NCBI GenBank assembly: GCA_965279195.1
Contig: CBDIHP010000046.1
Coordinates: 1-64,000 of the forward strand
Origin: CBDIHP01 sp965279195
GTDB lineage: Bacteria > Planctomycetota > Planctomycetia > Isosphaerales > Isosphaeraceae
DNA: 64,000 bases
Reading direction: 5' to 3'
Within the stretch, counting starts at the first letter, position 1. Each line of letters begins with the position of its first letter. Both the position numbers and the translations under genes were made by a program. The notes under the pieces were generated by a model that ran no database searches, was not told the origin of the DNA, and saw only the letters and a program-made list of their open reading frames with translations. Below, in pieces: positions 52,517 to 61,049 of the stretch.

Positions 52517-52604
52517 GTCGCAGCGCTCAAGATGGGCGACTGCGGATCGGCTACGGCGGCCCCACTCGGCGAGGTTTCTCGGCCAGGTGGGGCTTTTTGT
52601 TTTT
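52517..52604 (+). ncRNA. Candidate small RNA or attenuated leader of BON-csrA
   Basis: An RNA of about 88 nt is predicted from the promoter start to a strong terminator. Hairpin 1 (52520-52543) has a 9-bp stem with one bulged A and an AAGAT loop. Hairpin 2 is the terminator: GCCCCAC (52559-52565) with GTGGGGC (52587-52593), an inner GGCGAG/CTCGCC pair, then TTTTTGTTTTT. No ORF. It may be a free sRNA or a leader whose terminator is bypassed to express the BON gene 144 bp downstream. Confidence 0.5.
52559..52604 (+). terminator. Strong Rho-independent terminator
   Basis: Seven-pair outer stem plus an inner stem and a T-rich tail (TTTTTGTTTTT), 144 bp before the BON start codon. Part of the RNA candidate at 52517-52604. 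Confidence 0.85.
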
Positions 52605-52747
52605 CTGGGCCCGGTCCCGTCAACATCGCCGCCGGGTGGAGGCAATTCCTCCGCTCCGCCCCAGCGGCATGCGGTCTCGATCGCCGCGGTATCTTCCCCA
52701 GGGTGGTTCTCCTCGATTCCCCACCAGGATCTCGGGAGGCTTGAGCA

Positions 52748-53038
52748 ATGGACGGCCTCGCTTCCGATCTCCAACGATCGGAACTCTCCAGCGAAAGTCG
52801 TACCCACGAATGGCTCGCCGAGCGGGCCTCGCGACTCGTCGAGGTCGCGACCCGACGGCTCCGGAACTCCGGCTATTCCGCCCTGGGCGACCTCCGCTGC
52901 GACGCGCCCGACGGCATCCTCCGGCTCTCCGGACGCGTCACCTGCCAGTACCTCAAGCAGGTCGCGCAGGAGGTCGTCACCTCGCTCCCCGAGGTCCACC
53001 GCGTCGTCAACCGCATCGAGGTCATCGCGCGCCACTGA
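52748..53038 (+). CDS. Small BON-domain protein
   Basis: A 96-residue protein with a BON-like fold in its second half (about 35-93: AATRRLRNSGYSALGDLRC-type opening replaced here by VEVATRRLRNSGYSAL, then GILRLSGRVTCQYLKQVAQEVV and VHRVVNRIEVI). BON domains bind membranes or lipids. No signal peptide, so it is probably cytoplasmic. GGGAGG lies 9 nt upstream of the ATG. It is followed by csrA after 65 bp, probably co-transcribed. Confidence 0.85.
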   Translation: MDGLASDLQRSELSSESRTHEWLAERASRLVEVATRRLRNSGYSALGDLRCDAPDGILRLSGRVTCQYLKQVAQEVVTSLPEVHRVVNRIEVIARH

Positions 53039-53103
53039 GTCGCGCCCGCATGACCGCACCCGGACCGGATCACGCCCCCAGACGAACATCAAGGACCCGA
53101 TCC

Positions 53104-53334
53104 ATGCTCGTCCTGACCCGCAAGCGCGACCAGAAGATCCTCATCGGTGACGGCATCACCATCACGATCCTGGGCATCCAGACCAACCAGGTCCGGCTCG
53201 GCATCGAGGCCCCGGCGAACGTCTCGATCCTCCGCGAGGAGCTGAAAGACCGCCCGGCCGACGGCCCCAGGCCGAGGATGACCGAGGTGGTGCTCAACCT
53301 GGAGAAGCTCGAACTCGCCGGCCTCGTCGACTGA
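53104..53334 (+). CDS. csrA: Carbon storage regulator CsrA (copy 1)
   Basis: CsrA binds GGA-loops in mRNA leaders and controls translation. The 76-residue protein starts MLVLTRKRDQKILIGDGITI and has the family segment VRLGIEAPANVSILREEL; the C-terminal tail (52-76) is divergent. AAGGA precedes the ATG by 9 nt. It lies between BON and the M50 protease gene, with 102 bp to the latter. A second csrA, next to fliW, lies at 62978-63244. Confidence 0.95.
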   Translation: MLVLTRKRDQKILIGDGITITILGIQTNQVRLGIEAPANVSILREELKDRPADGPRPRMTEVVLNLEKLELAGLVD

Positions 53335-53436
53335 CCTCGCGCCCCATCGCTGGCATCGGGGCATCCGGATTGCTCCGATGTCCGAGACGGGGACGACAAT
53401 CGACCCCGCGGAATCCATCCTGGAAGGGGTCACCCT

Positions 53437-54582
53437 ATGACGTGGTCGTGGCAAATTGCGAAGGTCTCGGGCATCCCCATCCGGGTCCACTGGACGTTCT
53501 TCCTCCTGCTCGGCTGGGTCGCCATCGAGTCGGCCGGCACGGGAGGGGGGGCTGTCGCGGTCGCCTCGGGCGTCGGGTTCATCCTGGCGCTCTTCGCCTG
53601 CGTCGTCCTCCACGAGCTGGGCCACGCGCTCGTGGCCCAGCGGTTCGGCGTGCCGACGTTCGACATCACCCTCTTGCCGATCGGCGGCGTCGCCCGACTC
53701 CAGCGCATCCCCGAACAGCCCGGCCAGGAACTCGCCATCGCGGTCGCCGGGCCGGCCGTGAATGTTGTCATCGTGGCCCTGCTCTGGATCCTCGGCGTCC
53801 GGCCGGGGACGGTGCAGGTCGACGGCACTGACATGTTGCAGGTGCCGATCCTGACCAAGCTGATGCTCGTGAACATCATGCTGGTCATCTTCAACCTCCT
53901 GCCAGCCTTCCCGATGGACGGCGGCCGCGTGCTCCGGGCGCTCCTGGCCTTCAAGCTCGACTACGTGGCCGCCACCCGCATCGCGGCGTCGGTCGGCCAG
54001 ATGTTTGCATTCCTGTTCGGAGTGCTCGCCCTGGCGTCGCACAACCCGATGCTCTTCCTCGTCGCCCTGTTCGTCTGGATGGGGGCCCAGGGGGAGGCCG
54101 GCATGGTCCGGCAGCGATCGCTCATGTCCGGTTCCCGCGTCCGAGACGCCATGCTCACGCGGTTCCTGGTCCTGAAGCGAAATAGCACCCTCCTGGAGGC
54201 CGCGCAGCAGCTCCTGGCGGGCGACCAGCAGGATTTCCCGGTGGTCGATGACTCCGGCCACGCCTTCGCCGTCCTGACCCGCGACGCCCTGATCGAGGGC
54301 TTCGCCCGAGAAGGCCGCGACGCGCCCGTTGACCTCGTGGCCCACGGCAAGATCGTGCAGGTCGAGGCCGACGCCCCGCTGGAACCGGCGGTTCAGGCGA
54401 TGCGGGAGGAGGGCCTGGCCTGCCTTGAGGTCGTCGAGGGGGGCCGGCGCGTCGGCCTGCTGACCCGCGAGAACATCGAGGAATATCTCATGCTGAAGCT
54501 CGCGATCGCCGCCGGCCCCGGACGCAACGCCGGGCCGCAGCCCGTCGCGAATCCCGGGGTCGTCTCGGCGGGCGCCGATTGA
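53437..54582 (+). CDS. M50 site-2 protease with CBS domains
   Basis: A 381-residue intramembrane zinc protease. About five membrane helices occur in residues 10-210; the HELGH active site is at 59-63 (ACVVLHELGHALVAQRFGV) and the second-ligand motif FPMDGGRVLRA is at about 165. A CBS pair follows (about 225-345), including NSTLLEAAQQLLAGDQQDFPVVDD. This is the archaeal-like S2P-CBS subtype, expected to cleave membrane-bound substrates in response to a ligand on the CBS pair. Its TGA stop overlaps the -35 of the next promoter. Confidence 0.95.
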   Translation: MTWSWQIAKVSGIPIRVHWTFFLLLGWVAIESAGTGGGAVAVASGVGFILALFACVVLHELGHALVAQRFGVPTFDITLLPIGGVARLQRIPEQPGQELAIAVAGPAVNVVIVALLWILGVRPGTVQVDGTDMLQVPILTKLMLVNIMLVIFNLLPAFPMDGGRVLRALLAFKLDYVAATRIAASVGQMFAFLFGVLALASHNPMLFLVALFVWMGAQGEAGMVRQRSLMSGSRVRDAMLTRFLVLKRNSTLLEAAQQLLAGDQQDFPVVDDSGHAFAVLTRDALIEGFAREGRDAPVDLVAHGKIVQVEADAPLEPAVQAMREEGLACLEVVEGGRRVGLLTRENIEEYLMLKLAIAAGPGRNAGPQPVANPGVVSAGAD

Positions 54583-54607
54583 CGCGGCCCTGACGGAGTG
54601 GTAAGAT
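54579..54607 (+). promoter_or_regulatory. Sigma-70-like promoter for the universal stress protein gene
   Basis: TTGACG (54579-54584) overlaps the M50 stop codon; after a 17-bp spacer comes TAAGAT (54602-54607). The start is near 54614, giving a leader of about 220 nt. The best-matching promoter in the window. Confidence 0.6.
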
Positions 54608-54623
54608 CTAGATATTCAGGAGT

Positions 54624-54752
54624 ATGAAGGTTTTGGCCCGTTGCCACCCTCGGTCGCGGGGCGGCGGGCCCGCTCGACGTCGAGCCAGATCCCCGATGAT
54701 GGACCATCGGCCCCCCAGGCGGCTCCGGCCGACGCCCGCGACGTTCTCGTGA
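54624..54752 (+). CDS. Possible short leader ORF (42 residues)
   Basis: CAGGAG lies 4 nt upstream of an ATG at 54624 in the stress-protein leader. The frame (MKVLARCHPRSRGGGPARRR...) runs 42 codons to TGA at 54750, 82 bp before the USP start. It is Arg/Pro-rich with one Cys. It could be a regulatory leader peptide or chance; no homologue is known to me. Confidence 0.25.
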   Translation: MKVLARCHPRSRGGGPARRRARSPMMDHRPPRRLRPTPATFS

Positions 54753-54834
54753 GTCCCAGGTTTCGCCCGGCCTCCGCATACGCCCGGCGCATCGCGTGTC
54801 GGGGATCGGCGGGTCGGGCCGGGAGGCACAAGCC

Positions 54835-55674
54835 ATGTTGCGCAGCATGCTCATCGGGCTGGACGGCAGCCCGCATTCCGAACGCGCCCTCGACCTCGGC
54901 ATCGCCTGGGCCCGGCGGTTCGATTCCAAGCTCGTCGGCGTCGCCGTCGTGGACGACCCCGGCATCCGCGGCTCCGAGGGGATGCTCCTCGCCGAGGGCT
55001 ACCACGGGTCGATCTACAAGCCCCTGCTGATGGAAGCCCGGCAGCACGTCGAACGGACGCTCCAGCAGTTCGTGAAGCGCTGCAAGGACTCCGAGGTGGG
55101 CTTCCGCGCCATCGAGGGCGAGGGCACCCCGTACGTCGAGATCCTTCAGGAAGCCCAGGCTCATGACCTCGTCCTGCTCGGCCAGGCCACCCACTTCGAG
55201 TACGGCTGGGGGGATCAGGATGACGAGACCCTCTCCCGCGTCGTCAAGGATTCCCCTCGCCCCGTCGTGGTCGTGCCGCGCGAGGAGCCGGTCCTCAAGC
55301 CTCAGGCCGTCACGCTGATCGGCTGCGACGGCAGCCTGCCGTCGTCGCAGGCGATCGCCTCGTTCGTCGCCAGCGGCCTGGACATGCTGGGCCCGGTCAT
55401 GCTCCTGGGCATCGGCGAGTACGCCATCGACGCCGAGCGGAACCTCCACCGCGCCGTCGAGTACTTCCGCGCCCACGACATCGAGGCCCGCCCCCACCCG
55501 ATCGTGACCAAGGCCCCGCCCGCCCAGGTCCTCCTCGAACGCGCGAAGGACTGGAACGCCGGCCTCCTCGTCCTCGGCGCCTACGGCCAGCCCACCCTCC
55601 GCGAGTTCTTCCTCGGCTCCGTCACGCGGACCATCCTACGAGAGACCACCGTCCCACTGTTCCTCAACCATTAG
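54835..55674 (+). CDS. Universal stress protein, tandem UspA domains
   Basis: A 279-residue protein with two Usp domains (about 3-140 and 155-279). The first begins MLIGLDGSPHSERALDL; the second has LIGCDGSLPSSQAIA and ends with the nucleotide-binding signature LVLGAYGQPTLREFFLGSVTR, T-x-x-P (ETTVPLFLNH). The first domain lacks a clear GxxG-GS loop. Start at 54835 is supported by GGGAGG at about 8 nt; the open frame to 54796 is less likely. Its TAG stop is directly followed by a palindromic element. Confidence 0.92.
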   Translation: MLRSMLIGLDGSPHSERALDLGIAWARRFDSKLVGVAVVDDPGIRGSEGMLLAEGYHGSIYKPLLMEARQHVERTLQQFVKRCKDSEVGFRAIEGEGTPYVEILQEAQAHDLVLLGQATHFEYGWGDQDDETLSRVVKDSPRPVVVVPREEPVLKPQAVTLIGCDGSLPSSQAIASFVASGLDMLGPVMLLGIGEYAIDAERNLHRAVEYFRAHDIEARPHPIVTKAPPAQVLLERAKDWNAGLLVLGAYGQPTLREFFLGSVTRTILRETTVPLFLNH

Positions 55675-55755
55675 TAGGGTCCGCTATTGCGGACCAAGAC
55701 TGCACATGTAAACAGCCTTGGCGAATGCAGAAGAGGTCCTCAATAGCGGACCCTA
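55675..55755. repeat. Palindromic element, TAGGGTCCGC family
   Basis: Arms at 55675-55695 (TAGGGTCCGCTATTGCGGAC-C) and 55735-55755 are reverse complements apart from one base, around a 39-bp centre. It begins at the base after the TAG stop of the stress-protein gene and lies between convergent genes. Confidence 0.85.
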
Positions 55756-55839
55756 CCTCACCCGCCCACCACAACCCCCGACAACCGGGTTATGGTGGGC
55801 GATCTCTTGCGTGTGGATGTCTGGGGTTTCAAGGTCCGG

Positions 55840-58800
55840 TCAACTGTTGCGGTGGGCGGTGCCCGCCGTCCGGAAGCCCCTCAACGCCGCCGCAACGATC
55901 CATACCGGGATCGTCGCGAAGCCAGCCGTATAGGACACGCCGAGCGGCAGGATCCACCAGTGGTCCCAGGCGCGCCAGCTTCCGGTGGGCAGCGGAGCCA
56001 GGAGCAGCCAGGCCCCTCCAATGACGAGGCTCTGCGCCGCGATCAGGGCCAAGAGGCTTGCGAGGCGTCGGAAATGCCTTGTGAAGAGTTGCCGGCTTGC
56101 GTACGCAAACAAGGTGACGACGGGCAGTCCGATCAAGATTGTGGCGATTCGGGGTGAGGCCTCAACCATCCGATCCATCAGCTTCGACACCGGGAATGGA
56201 AGCGAAGGCAGTCGAGCGATCGCGAGGGTGAGCGACCATTCCCGATCCTCATACAGCCGATAACCCGCGAATGAGACGGCGACCACACCGATCAGGGCCA
56301 TCAACCTGAGGATGCCCGATCTTGTCCGCGCGCGAATGAAGTGGATGAGCCAGTAAGGCAGCAGACCCATGAGTGCGGCTAGGTTGGCCCCGTTGAATAC
56401 GACGATCCCGACCTCCTTGAGCCGGTAATCGTCCATCCACCAGGGGAGCAGGAAGCCGACGCGTGGATCGTATTGCAACGGTGCGGGGCCCGATCGGTCC
56501 CAACTGGCCACCATGTCCGGATCATCGTTCGCCGCGACCATGGGGCGGGCCACTGTCCCTTCATCGACCGATTCGATCAGGATCGGCGCCTTCCAGTCCG
56601 CGTTGTGTACCAGCAATTGAGCGGCCTTGAGGTCGCGGATCGGGCCGACGGATCTCCACAATGCCCGCGAGGCGTCCGGTTCCCTGGCCACACCATCGGC
56701 AGCGAGCGTCAATCGTCGCCTGCCGTTGGCGCTGGCGAAGACACGCTCCTCGACCGGCCCACCGGCTTCGTCGCTGTTCGGCGCGACTGGAGAGACGACA
56801 CCATCTTTGAAGACCACGGGATCGTAATATCCAGAATACAGCAGCCTGTTATCGGAATCGACGAGATCCTTTAGCCCATCGCGATCGACGTCGGAATCCC
56901 GGATCGTCAAGGATTCCAGTCTGCGCCAGAGGACCGGTGGCTCCTGACGAAGGGCCGAAAATGTACGCCCGTCCGTCCCGATCAACTCGGGCTTTTCGTC
57001 ACCATCGAGATCGGCGATCGCGATGGCGCCCGCACTCCTCATGACGGACTCGACCAGGCCCGTCGAGGCGTTCAGCAGGGTTGTCTGGTAGCCGGTTGCC
57101 CCCTGAGTGACCGCCGCGATCAGCGGCATTCCGTCCTGGCCCTGGCCCCAGGTTCGGATCTGGACTTCCTGGAGTCCCGAGTGGGGAAATCGCGACAGCC
57201 AGAGTGTCCGCCCATCGACACCGCTGATCGCCTCGACCTCCAACTGGTATCGCTCCGGTTCCGGCCCGATCTGTGATTGGATGCCACGGGCCCGCAGCAG
57301 ATCCGCGATGCCGTCCCGGTTCAGGTCCAGCCCTGGCGCCTCAATGACATCCACCGGATCGGATTTGCCCAGGGCGTGAAACGAGTAGGGGACCGACTGT
57401 TTCCACCGGACCTGACCGTTGCGGCCGTCGAGCAAGATCACATTCGGTCTACCCGCTTGACTGTTCGGCGGGATCAGCACCTCGGGGACGCGGTCATGGT
57501 CGAGGTCCAGAAGCTTCGGGTACGCTCCCCCGTCGTCATCGAGCGGGACCGACCAGGCTACCGTACCCGACGTGCTCGCGATGGCGCTGAGTTGCATCCG
57601 ATCTGCCCCGAATGCGGTGAAGGCCACAACATCGTCGTTCCGATCCCCGTCCGGGTCATCAATGATGGGTGCGGATATCGCACGCGCCGTTAGCTTCGTC
57701 GAAGGGAACGCCTGGGAACCATCCCTGGGTGTCAACCAGTCGATGCGATCGCCGGCGGTCACGGCGAGCACGTCACGGCGCTCCCGACGGGCGAGCTGGA
57801 CGAAGACAAAATTACCGGGTGCCAGATCGGAACCGGCCGGGATCGATTTCCACAGTCGCTTGCCGGTTTTCCCCGAGAGGACGTCGACGCCGCAGTACGC
57901 GACGCCTGGCTTCCATTGGAACTGATGAAGTTGAAATGGGACGAACAGGTCCGGACTTCCATCATTGTCGATGTCCGGGAGTAGCCCCGCGTCCGTGTCT
58001 TGGCTGACTTCCGGTCGCACGATCCCTGTCCATTCCGGCGTCAGGTAGATACGCGAGGACAGACCTACGGATTCCCAGAGGATGCGACCGGTCGCGCTCG
58101 AAAGGGCGAAGGTCAACGACCCTGTTCGTTTCGTCCAGATGAGGTCGGCCACCCCGTCGCCATCCAGATCACCCGGATGAAACGCCTGCCAGGTGAATCC
58201 CATCGGGTCGGTGACGTGGATGTTCCTCGGGATGTTGTCGGCTTTCGCCGTGTGGAGTTCGAGGTCCCTGCCATGCGTCTTGATGTCCGGAACGGGTAGC
58301 AGTCGTTGCCAGAGGACGCCACCGGTGCGACCGTCGATCCGCGTGAGGACCTCTGGGGAACCGTCGATCACGACGAGGTCGTGACCCTTCTTGAGTGGAA
58401 TGCTCGCGACGGCCGTCGGTGTCTGCCAGTTGTGCGGATCCCACGGCCTGACCTGAGTTTCCCACATGGGTTCGGCAAGAACCGGGTCCAGGATGGTCTC
58501 GGTTCCCGGTTCGGTCAGTACCTCGAATGTCCGGCTGAGTCGCCCCACCCGGCTGACCCGGAGGCGGTACCGATCGGCGGGCACCGCCAGCGGTTCGAGC
58601 GTCGGGACGAATGCCGAGGCCACCGGCGTGTTCTCGCCGGGGCGGAGCAGTTCGACGTACTGGACGGGGAAATGTTCGTCGTACGCCAGGGTGAGCCGGG
58701 TGAGCCTGGATTCCTGGCTTTGTCGCACGGCCAGGATCGCCAGAGCGAGGATCCCCGCGCCGAGGAGGAACGAGCCGACGATCAATCGGACCGGCCCTTT

Positions 58801-58842
58801 CCTGCGGAGCCAGAGTCGGGCGGAGCGGAGGGCGTGCGACAT
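55840..58842 (-). CDS. Large membrane protein with FG-GAP/VCBS-like repeats
   Basis: A 1000-residue protein. After an N-terminal membrane helix (about 20-42) a long extracytoplasmic part carries integrin-like calcium loops (PGDLDGDGVADLIW, LPDIDNDGSPDLFVP, DPDGDRNDDVVAF, GLDLNRDGIADLL, IADLDGDEKPELIG, DSDVDRDGLKDLV). The C-terminal quarter (about 780-990) has about five membrane helices. FG-GAP repeats usually form a calcium-stabilised beta-propeller. No enzymatic motif is visible. Base composition looks somewhat lower in G+C than the neighbours. The protein ends with FRTAGTAHRNS. It has no Shine-Dalgarno match at its ATG (58842). Function unknown; adhesion or sensing is the family guess. Confidence 0.83.
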   Translation of the reverse strand: MSHALRSARLWLRRKGPVRLIVGSFLLGAGILALAILAVRQSQESRLTRLTLAYDEHFPVQYVELLRPGENTPVASAFVPTLEPLAVPADRYRLRVSRVGRLSRTFEVLTEPGTETILDPVLAEPMWETQVRPWDPHNWQTPTAVASIPLKKGHDLVVIDGSPEVLTRIDGRTGGVLWQRLLPVPDIKTHGRDLELHTAKADNIPRNIHVTDPMGFTWQAFHPGDLDGDGVADLIWTKRTGSLTFALSSATGRILWESVGLSSRIYLTPEWTGIVRPEVSQDTDAGLLPDIDNDGSPDLFVPFQLHQFQWKPGVAYCGVDVLSGKTGKRLWKSIPAGSDLAPGNFVFVQLARRERRDVLAVTAGDRIDWLTPRDGSQAFPSTKLTARAISAPIIDDPDGDRNDDVVAFTAFGADRMQLSAIASTSGTVAWSVPLDDDGGAYPKLLDLDHDRVPEVLIPPNSQAGRPNVILLDGRNGQVRWKQSVPYSFHALGKSDPVDVIEAPGLDLNRDGIADLLRARGIQSQIGPEPERYQLEVEAISGVDGRTLWLSRFPHSGLQEVQIRTWGQGQDGMPLIAAVTQGATGYQTTLLNASTGLVESVMRSAGAIAIADLDGDEKPELIGTDGRTFSALRQEPPVLWRRLESLTIRDSDVDRDGLKDLVDSDNRLLYSGYYDPVVFKDGVVSPVAPNSDEAGGPVEERVFASANGRRRLTLAADGVAREPDASRALWRSVGPIRDLKAAQLLVHNADWKAPILIESVDEGTVARPMVAANDDPDMVASWDRSGPAPLQYDPRVGFLLPWWMDDYRLKEVGIVVFNGANLAALMGLLPYWLIHFIRARTRSGILRLMALIGVVAVSFAGYRLYEDREWSLTLAIARLPSLPFPVSKLMDRMVEASPRIATILIGLPVVTLFAYASRQLFTRHFRRLASLLALIAAQSLVIGGAWLLLAPLPTGSWRAWDHWWILPLGVSYTAGFATIPVWIVAAALRGFRTAGTAHRNS

Positions 58843-59095
58843 GGGAGGGGTCCTCGGGCGAATCCAGGGCGCCAGGTTCCAGTGGAACCGACGGGCGGAC
58901 CCATGTCATCGCACTTGATGCAAAAAACGCCGGGGCGGGGCGGTCCGGGGGCTTTTCGACTGGTCCCGGGGGCCCGGCTGTGGCATGGTGTAGGGGCCTC
59001 CGCGCGGGCGCGGCGCGACCCGTGGTTTGCCCGGTTGGCCCCTCTCCCAACGCACCGTCACACATCCGTCGCGAACGCCGATCGAGGTTGGAGCC

Positions 59096-59383
59096 ATGCC
59101 CGTCACGGTGGTCCGGTGCAGCCTTCCCGGTTGCCAGGAGTCGGCCTCGTACAAGATCGCCGCCCCCTGGACCGACGGGGCCTTCTCCGAACTCAAGACC
59201 TACGGGCACGCCTGCTCCGAACACCTCGGCGCCGTCTTCCGCGAGGCCGAGGCCCGCTGGAAGTCGTACAAGCCCGAGCCCGGCGAGTCGATCGAGGAGA
59301 TCGGCATCTACCGCTACGAGCAGGGCAAACGCGACCGCCAGCTCCAGCGCCTCTGGGGCCTGGAGGAGAACTACCGCACCTGA
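59096..59383 (+). CDS. Small conserved hypothetical protein
   Basis: A 95-residue protein (MPVTVVRCSLPGCQESASYK...) with a possible zinc site: C8 and C13 and a later HAC...H pair (GHACSEH, about 40). Its C-terminal half is helical and charged (YRYEQGKRDRQLQRLWGLEE). GGTTGGAG lies upstream of the ATG. I do not recognise the family. Confidence 0.75.
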   Translation: MPVTVVRCSLPGCQESASYKIAAPWTDGAFSELKTYGHACSEHLGAVFREAEARWKSYKPEPGESIEEIGIYRYEQGKRDRQLQRLWGLEENYRT

Positions 59384-59435
59384 GAACCGCTTCCGGAACC
59401 GGGACCAGATCCGCTCCTATTGGGAGCCGGTTCAT

Positions 59436-59568
59436 CGGGTGCCACTGGCTCGGCCAGTGCCGAGGGGCCTGAGGTCCGAGAAGAGTCTTGATCTCCCGGG
59501 CGACCTCGTCTCCGACCCCACAGCTTCGATCCGAGGCGAATGAGCACTGGCCGAGCCAGTGGCACCCG
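59436..59568. repeat. Perfect 25-bp inverted repeat (GTGCCACTGGCTCGG family)
   Basis: Arms at 59436-59460 and 59544-59568 are exact reverse complements; the arm itself contains the palindrome CTGGCTCGGCCAG. An 83-bp centre separates the arms, and weaker matches extend the arms outward (GGGACC...GGTCCC). It lies between a small gene and PmoA on the plus strand. Confidence 0.88.
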
Positions 59569-59661
59569 ACCTGACTCCCAATTCGGTCCCATGTTTCTCG
59601 TTCCGGTCCCATCCTCAACACAGAAATCGCACACTCTCCCTCCACGATCGGAGCCTCCCCG

Positions 59662-60930
59662 ATGATCGCCGCCCGATTCGTCTGCCTCGCCTCTCTGGTC
59701 GCGCTGGGGGGTTGGGGCACGGTTGCCAATTCCGACGAACGCGCATCCGGGCGCCTGCCGCTGACCGTCCGGGCCGGCAAGCACGACCGCAAGGACACGC
59801 CCGTCCGGTTCGAGATCCCGGAGGCGGCGCTCGGCAACCCGGTCCGCAAGGCGCTCGAAGCCGGGCCGGTCGGGTTGACCCTCAGGCCGGCGGGCGGCGG
59901 GCCGGATCTGGTGGCCCAGGTCGATCGGCCCGAGGGCAGAGGCCCGCGCGTGACGTTCACGCTCCCGGGCCCGCTGGCGGCCGGTTCCGAGGCAAAGTTC
60001 ATCCTGGCGACGGATGCTCCGGCGAGTGTGAAGTCGCCGTGGTCGCTGACCCCCTCGGGCGGCGGGCTGGAACTCGTTCACGGCAAGCAGCCGGTGTTCA
60101 AATACAACACCAGCCCCGTCAGCAACGCCAAGTACCCGCCGATCCAGACCCGCGACGGCTACATCCACCCCGCCTATTCGCCCTCGGGCGCCCTCATCAC
60201 CGGCGACTATTCGGTGAACCACCCGCACCACCGCGGGTTCTTCCTGGCCTACACCAAGACGAAGTCGGGCGAGCATGAGTCGGACTACTGGAACATCCAT
60301 CAGGACAAGGGCAAGATCTTCCACGACGGCGTTCTGCACTCCGCCGTCGGGCCCGTGACCGCGAGCTTCGCGACGAAGCACAAGTGGGTCGGCAAGGGGA
60401 AGGACGTCACCTTGCGCGAGCGCTGGGACGTCGAAGCCATCGAGGTGCCGGGCGCGAACTACTGGCTGTTCGACATCACTTCGACCCAGCAGGCCGAGGG
60501 GCACCCGATGGAGTTGCCCCCATACCGCTACGGCGGCATGGCCTACCGCGGGCCCGAGCCCTGGCTCAAGGGCACCCTCGATGTCCTCACCAACGAGAAC
60601 CGACACCGGGTCGACGGCGACCAGAAGCCCGCGAAGTGGATGGACCTCACCGGCCCGATCTCCGAAGGCTCCAGCACCTACGCCGGCGCGATGATGGCGG
60701 ACCACCCGTCGAACATCAACCACCCGACCGTGATCCGCGTCCACCCGACGAAGCTGCCGTTCTTCTCATACGTCCCTTCGCACGACAAGAAGGTCGTCAT
60801 CCCGACCGACACGCCCACTGTCTTCAAGTACCGCGTCCTGATCCACGACGGCCGCCCCGACAAGGCCCTCGACGACCGAATCTGGCGGGATTTCGCCGAA
60901 CCCCCGGTTGTCTCGGTCGGGGAAAAGTGA
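59662..60930 (+). CDS. PmoA / DUF6807 family protein, exported
   Basis: A 422-residue protein with an N-terminal signal (MIAARFVCLASLVALGGWG, cleavage near 23-25). The body carries the DUF6807 (PmoA) pattern: QTRDGYIHPAYSPSG, NHPHHRGFFLAYT, DYWNIHQDKGKIFHDG, GGMAYRGPEPWLKG, and a C-terminal VFKYRVLIHDGRPD. PmoA-type proteins are predicted beta-sandwich proteins frequent in planctomycetes, often near carbohydrate genes; the function is not known. The nearest 5' element is a palindrome. Confidence 0.92.
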   Translation: MIAARFVCLASLVALGGWGTVANSDERASGRLPLTVRAGKHDRKDTPVRFEIPEAALGNPVRKALEAGPVGLTLRPAGGGPDLVAQVDRPEGRGPRVTFTLPGPLAAGSEAKFILATDAPASVKSPWSLTPSGGGLELVHGKQPVFKYNTSPVSNAKYPPIQTRDGYIHPAYSPSGALITGDYSVNHPHHRGFFLAYTKTKSGEHESDYWNIHQDKGKIFHDGVLHSAVGPVTASFATKHKWVGKGKDVTLRERWDVEAIEVPGANYWLFDITSTQQAEGHPMELPPYRYGGMAYRGPEPWLKGTLDVLTNENRHRVDGDQKPAKWMDLTGPISEGSSTYAGAMMADHPSNINHPTVIRVHPTKLPFFSYVPSHDKKVVIPTDTPTVFKYRVLIHDGRPDKALDDRIWRDFAEPPVVSVGEK

Positions 60931-61049
60931 GCGCGAACCTCGCACAGGATTGATCCACGCGAAAATCGGGAGCGCGTCCGCTTCCGTGCCGGGCGCGTCC
61001 CACCCTTTCCTGTCGTTCAATGTCTCCGAGCCCCTTGCGACTTGGCGGT

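Larger units (their letters stand above)
52201..52747. other. 547-bp divergent region between the signalling operon and the BON-csrA genes
   Basis: It contains the promoter at 52482-52510 and the hairpin/terminator unit at 52517-52604. The left part (52201-52440) should contain the minus-strand promoter of the kinase operon, but I see no clear hexamer pair. Between the terminator and BON (52605-52747) nothing else stands out. Confidence 0.5.

Noticed and set aside
52520..52543. Hairpin 1 as a canonical ANTAR hexaloop
   Set aside because: The loop is five bases (AAGAT) rather than a hexaloop with the usual A1/G4 pattern, so only a tentative link is made.
7218..59568. Palindromes as full insertion sequences
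   Set aside because: They are 81-184 bp and contain no transposase; only a non-autonomous element or terminator is possible.
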